Below, piece after piece: positions 59,787 through 64,000 of a stretch of DNA of 64,000 nt. Each line of letters opens with the position of its first letter. The stretch's first letter is position 1. The stretch comes from Dryas octopetala. Lineage: Eukaryota > Streptophyta > Magnoliopsida > Rosales > Rosaceae. Location: positions 3,720,001 through 3,784,000 of the forward strand of contig OY992835.1 of the NCBI GenBank assembly GCA_963921425.1, in the 5' to 3' direction. The notes below the pieces were generated by a model that saw nothing but the letters and a program-made list of their open reading frames with translations, had not been told where the DNA came from and ran no database searches. The translations under genes were made by a program, and so were the position numbers.

Positions 59787-60557
59787 TAAGTATTCTACAA
59801 TACTACAAATATGTTATTAAACAACCCCCAAATACACAATAGGGAAATGGATATTGTTATACCATCATAGATATATGACTCATTAGCCAATAAATTCAAG
59901 CCTCTTTTAGGGAAGGAAAGAGATGCAATCTTCGATCTGTAATAAATTAATACAAAGGATCCAAAGTGAATGGGATACTCTACTGCTTTACTTATATTTT
60001 TTGTGTTTATACTATTTCATAGTCAAAATGACGTTTTAGGTTTCAAATGTAAGGTTATGCATTTTAGAATTTAAAGTTTCATAAAAAGATAATTAAAAGA
60101 GATTTTTTATTAATTGATGGGCCACTGGCAATTTTTTTTTTAATTCAAAAACATGCACCATATTTTTTTTGAAACAATAGGTCCCTAGCTAGTGTAGATT
60201 GATGTACGTTTTATGTGAATCAACCTGCTAAGAAATTATCACTGCACGTCTACAATACAATGCACTAATACATCTCTGATAAAACAAACTGTAAATTCTA
60301 AATTTTAAAACATACTAAATCATATTTAGACACACTCAAGTAGCTGCTCTTGTACTCACAATTGTCACTGTATTCTTGTTGTCGATTGACCTGCACCTAA
60401 ATAGATAGATTAACGGTCTTACACTCCGAGAATCTATTTTCAAAATTAAAAACTATAATTTTTGTGTTCTTAAATATGACGTCCTTCCTCTTCTATTATC
60501 AATCCTTACTTAAATCCAATACTTGGATCTATTACCTCCATATGCCTACTACCTTCT
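59787..60557. other. AT-rich spacer; no gene
   Basis: Nothing coding is seen. At about 60445-60470 the minus strand repeats the AAGAACACAAAAATTATAG text found on the plus strand at 57851, giving an inverted pair around the gypsy remnant and hAT element. Confidence 0.5.
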
Positions 60558-60896
60558 TGTGAGACCCCGTATTTTTCAAAGTTTTATTTTAAATATTTTG
60601 AGAATTTATTTTAAGGATTTTGAGAATTTATTTGGAATTTAAAAAGGGTTTTAATTTAATTTTTAATTTTTGTTTTAAATTGGGCTTGACTCAAAGTTGA
60701 CTTTTAAAATTAGTGTACTTTTGATTTTGATTTTGGGCACGTTGGATAGGTCTCGAGTCCGCGAGTTCGTAGACACAAAGCACGTGTCGATCGGAGTTAC
60801 GGTTTGAGTTTTACAGATGTTCAAAGTGAGGGGCATTTTTGTAATTTTGCGTGAAAGGGTTAAAAAAAAAAATCAGATTTCTATTTCCATTTTCTC

Positions 60897-60900
<4 letters not shown>

Positions 60901-60966
<66 letters not shown>
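60901..60966. repeat. (CT)33 microsatellite
   Basis: Perfect CT run at the CT-rich position of the 60558-63639 element. Frames through it encode Ser-Leu runs and are artefacts. Confidence 0.95.
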
Positions 60967-60969
<3 letters not shown>

Positions 60970-62419
60970 GGTTCTCTCCTCTCCGCCGCTCCTCTCTTTC
61001 GGCAACTTCATCGTCTGGCCACCCCACGACCAGCGATGGTCATCGGCAACTTCCTCTCGCCGTCGCCGACCCCCAATAGCTTTTGTCTTCGCCGATCGAC
61101 CACTGTAGACGAAGAATCGACGTAATGACAGAGAAATGATCTCGCCGGCGATCTCGTTTGTCCGGCTTGGACGCGACACCGGACCCACTGGGTCTTGTTC
61201 CTCTCATCACGGCGAGTTCAGCTGTGGTGTCCTCCTGCTCCGATGATGCTCCACGACGGAGCAATGAGCTCGAGAAACCAAGCCAGCCGCCGGCTTCCAC
61301 CCCCGATTTTGGTCATTTCCGGCTACTTTTGGCCGTCGGTCCAGTTGTCAAAAACGATCCTCGAGGTATGGGTAATCTTTTCGCCTAAGGTGGGCACGTC
61401 CAATTTTGAGAAATTGGAAATTCGATTTTAGGGTTATTGCCTATTTCGAATTTCTTGGAATTAGACTCGAATTCGAGTTATTTTTGTGCAATTGAAGGTT
61501 CCATTGTGCAATTAGGATGAATTGGAGTTGATTTTGGGTATTTCCAGGTTCGTGCCACCGCTGCCACCATCGGAACCACGTGGCGGGTTAATGGTTGTTT
61601 GACCCGATTCCGTTCAACTGAAGTCCCAGGAGTCCTTCTGGATTCTTTTGGTAAATTTTTGTGATGTTTTGTGTGTTGTTTGTGGCCGGGCAGCCACCGG
61701 GTGTGGTGTTGCCGCCCAATCCGACCGTTGAACGACCAATTTGTGAATCTGAATTGTAATTGATTGGTTGTCTGGTCTTAGCAGGTATATGGGTTTGAGA
61801 AATCTCATTTTCGATGCTGTTATGCTGTCGGATTTGACATCCGAGCAAGGACGCCATGAAGGGCATTTCGATCATTTCACGTGGTTGCACTGTGAGTGAA
61901 ACTTATTAGTTTTTAATGTAGAGTACCGTTAATGAATTGTCCGTTTTGCGTGTTTGTTGTTATATGTTAGGAAGGCTAAGTATAAGATTTGGATCATGGG
62001 AATGAATTGACGAGGATCTGAGGCTAAGGAATTAATTGGGATTATAGAGTTGCCCTATGATTAATTTACTGATTTGATGATAAATGTCTATTTTTGAGGA
62101 TCAATGATTGATGATTAGGTAATTATTTTTACAGAATAATCAAGTTACTTTTGAGGAAGTGTTAGTATGATTTGAGTGGCAAACAAGTGAGGGGTCATGA
62201 GTAGGAATCAATTTCAGAAAGGATTCAGCATAGTTCGGAGTAAATAGTGAGTGGACCTTGTTTTATAAATGTTTTAAGAATAAATTTTCTCACAACAAGT
62301 GTTGATGGGGATGCATATGTAGAGGTGAATATGGAAAGAAATACAAGAGGCATTAATATATTATTAAACAATGAAGGTTATGAGTTAGTTTTGGGAATGC
62401 TGTGATTGAGGTTGTGCGA

Positions 62420-62710
62420 GAATACATGTCTGCCCGTGCATCGATTCGCTCTATACGGGAAGTGACGAGCCTAGTTACCTGTCTGCTCGTGCATTGATTC
62501 GCTCTGCACGGGAAGTGGCGAGCATCCTGCCTGCTCGTGCATTGATTCGCTCTGCACGAGAGGTAGCGAGCATTCTTGCCTGCTCGTGCATCGATTCACT
62601 TTGCACGAGAAGTGGCGAGCATTTCTGCCTTCCTATGCATCGATTTGCTCTGCACGGGAAGCGGCGAGCTTATCTGCCTACTCGTGTCTATGCAGAGGAT
62701 GTGGTGAGCT
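62420..62710. repeat. 49-bp minisatellite
   Basis: Five to six copies of the CTGCCTGCTCGTGCATYGAT / TCGCTCTGCACGGGAAGTGG unit, the same type as in 48610-49100. Confidence 0.88.
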
Positions 62711-63644
62711 TAGTTACCTCAGTATATGACCAGCAGTTCTCGGGTACTAGTGTGGCGTGAGGTTTCAGTTGTGGAGTATTTTTAATGATTTTCCATCAGT
62801 AAACATTTTAAATGACAGTTTCAGTAAGGCATGGCGTTTATTTCAGACACGTTAATAATTTTACAGTTTGAGAGTATTATTTGTTCTTCAGAATTCGATT
62901 TACAGTTTTGAGACGATTTAAGAAAGGATTTGAGAAATGGCTTTAAAACTGAGGGATTTTCAAAGAGCGATGTGAGTGAATTTAGATAGATGACTGTTTG
63001 TATTGCATTTGTTTGCTAGGATTTGGTTTGGCTAGGACTTGGTATGTCTAAGCTTGAATCTTGACAATGAAATTGATGGTGATTATGCTTTGAGGTTATT
63101 AATTAGGATGTAAATGATTTGAGGTTGAGGTTAATAGTTGACGATTAGACAATTGATTTGCAGAAATATGATTATTATTATTGGTGGAATTTGATGTGAA
63201 TATGATGAATTATGATTATTTTGATGTTTGGATCATTAGTGATGGAATATTATGTGATTGAATATTTATGGATTTTACTGTGGATTATCATTGAGTTTGG
63301 AAATTGAAGAATTATTGAGGATAATTATTTCATCATTTCACTCATACGAGCTCTAGTGAGCTCATCTGGTTGTTTGTTTGAATGACCCGGTGTTCCATGG
63401 ATATGGTACGTGTGATTTATGTTTTGCAGGTTAAGCAGGCTGATGAAGCAGTGGGGAGAAGATGAGGTAGTGAGACTCTGAGAGATTTATTTAATTGTTT
63501 TTACACAATGGTTTTGTTTAAATGTTTTTGATAAAATTATATTTACTTATGTTGTTGTGCATGGCTCAAAAGTAAGAGAAAACATATTTAAAAGTTTAAT
63601 GTTCAGTATTTTCATGGGCCCGAGGTTCGGGGCGTTACACTTCT

Positions 63645-64000
63645 AGTTCCTCATATCATCCCTCATGTCATGTCTCTTTCTACTCAAATTCCTTAATTGT
63701 CATCAATGAACTTCCAAAATAAATTCAATTCATAAAGCCCAGAATCATTATTATAGTATGTATCCTTATTCTAATCCATAAGCATCCATCCTAGTTATCT
63801 TTATTCTCATTCATCAAATCTCAACTCCAATTTGCAATTACTAATCCATATCAACTTAGCATCTATCCAAACATATATTACACTATTATCAATTCCTTGA
63901 ACACATTATCCAATCACAAGTCACAAAGCCTTTCTTTCATTCACATCTAACTCCCAATAATTCCCTCCAATGTACTCTCACCTTAGCTTGAGTTAATTTT
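63645..64000. other. Right-hand spacer; no gene
   Basis: Plain AT-rich sequence to the window end, without frames, repeats or recognisable signals. Confidence 0.5.

Larger units (their letters stand above)
60558..63639 (+). mobile_element. Type B non-coding solo-LTR-like element
   Basis: 3082 bp. Left TGTGAGACCCCGTATTTTTC (short 5' end), right CGGGGCGTTACA (type b 3' module, from about 62985). Perfect target duplication CTTCT (60553-60557, 63640-63644). (CT)33 at 60901-60966, GC-rich block to 61380, minisatellite 62420-62710, junction AAAGAGCGATGTGAG at about 62960. It is the cleanest type B copy and defines the type. Confidence 0.9.

Noticed and set aside
60811..61300. Ser-Leu and Arg-Glu repeat frames around the CT run
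   Set aside because: They are translations of the (CT)33 microsatellite.
1..64000. tRNA, rRNA or other structured RNA genes
   Set aside because: I looked for tRNA box text and rRNA-like runs and saw none that I can support.

Overview
The window is plant nuclear DNA, almost certainly from a eudicot, and consists nearly entirely of transposable elements nested in one another. The evidence is a plant L1-type LINE with a DUF4283/zinc-knuckle ORF1, a PIF/Harbinger element with a Myb-like companion gene, a Ty1/copia element with an initiator-Met primer-binding site, a chromodomain-type Ty3/gypsy remnant, and AT-rich spacers with CT/GA microsatellites. I cannot name the genus. I see no intact host gene; two gene-like patches (about 24.1-26.3 kb and 29.3-30.0 kb) are broken and unrecognised.

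Layout. 1-1486: end of a long non-coding element that begins outside the window. 1487-2691: G-rich and gene-poor spacer. 2692-24134: one Ty1/copia element on the minus strand with 449-bp LTRs at both ends. It is split by a non-coding element (4521-10976), which is itself split by an apparently intact PIF/Harbinger transposon (6812-10735), and by a LINE (16792-23144). 24135-30000: a tandemly duplicated gene-like unit whose second copy is split by a 3.0-kb element (26294-29314). About 30000-57000: a degenerate gypsy-like retroelement with a Tyr/His/Asn-rich repeated gag-like frame, broken by seven further elements, several nested (30390-38194, 31475-34330, 34338-36199, 40196-46441, 41733-44765, 47084-52995 with 49111-52146, and 53048-55890 counted as the last separate block). 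57849-60557: a chromodomain-gypsy fragment and a hAT-type element. 60558-63639: one more non-coding element, then plain spacer.

The dominant and most interesting component is a family of roughly 1.9-3.1-kb elements that carry no protein gene. They start with TG, end with CA, are flanked mostly by perfect 5-bp target duplications, and hold a TATA-like/CT-rich segment, a GC-rich segment and a private minisatellite. They behave like solo LTRs. They have two alternative 5' ends (long, TGTAACGACCCGACCC; short, TGTGAGACCCCG) and two unrelated 3' modules (type a ending GGTCCTGTCA; type b ending CGGGGCGTTACA). All four pairings occur here: type A = long+a, B = short+b, C = long+b, D = short+a. These names are mine, and strand is given in the direction TATA-like segment to 3' module. 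Such mosaics suggest exchange during reverse transcription between co-packaged relatives, but that is inference.

The genes do not form a cellular pathway; each coding region serves or once served its own element. Only the Harbinger pair (transposase plus Myb-like protein) and LINE ORF1 look uninterrupted.
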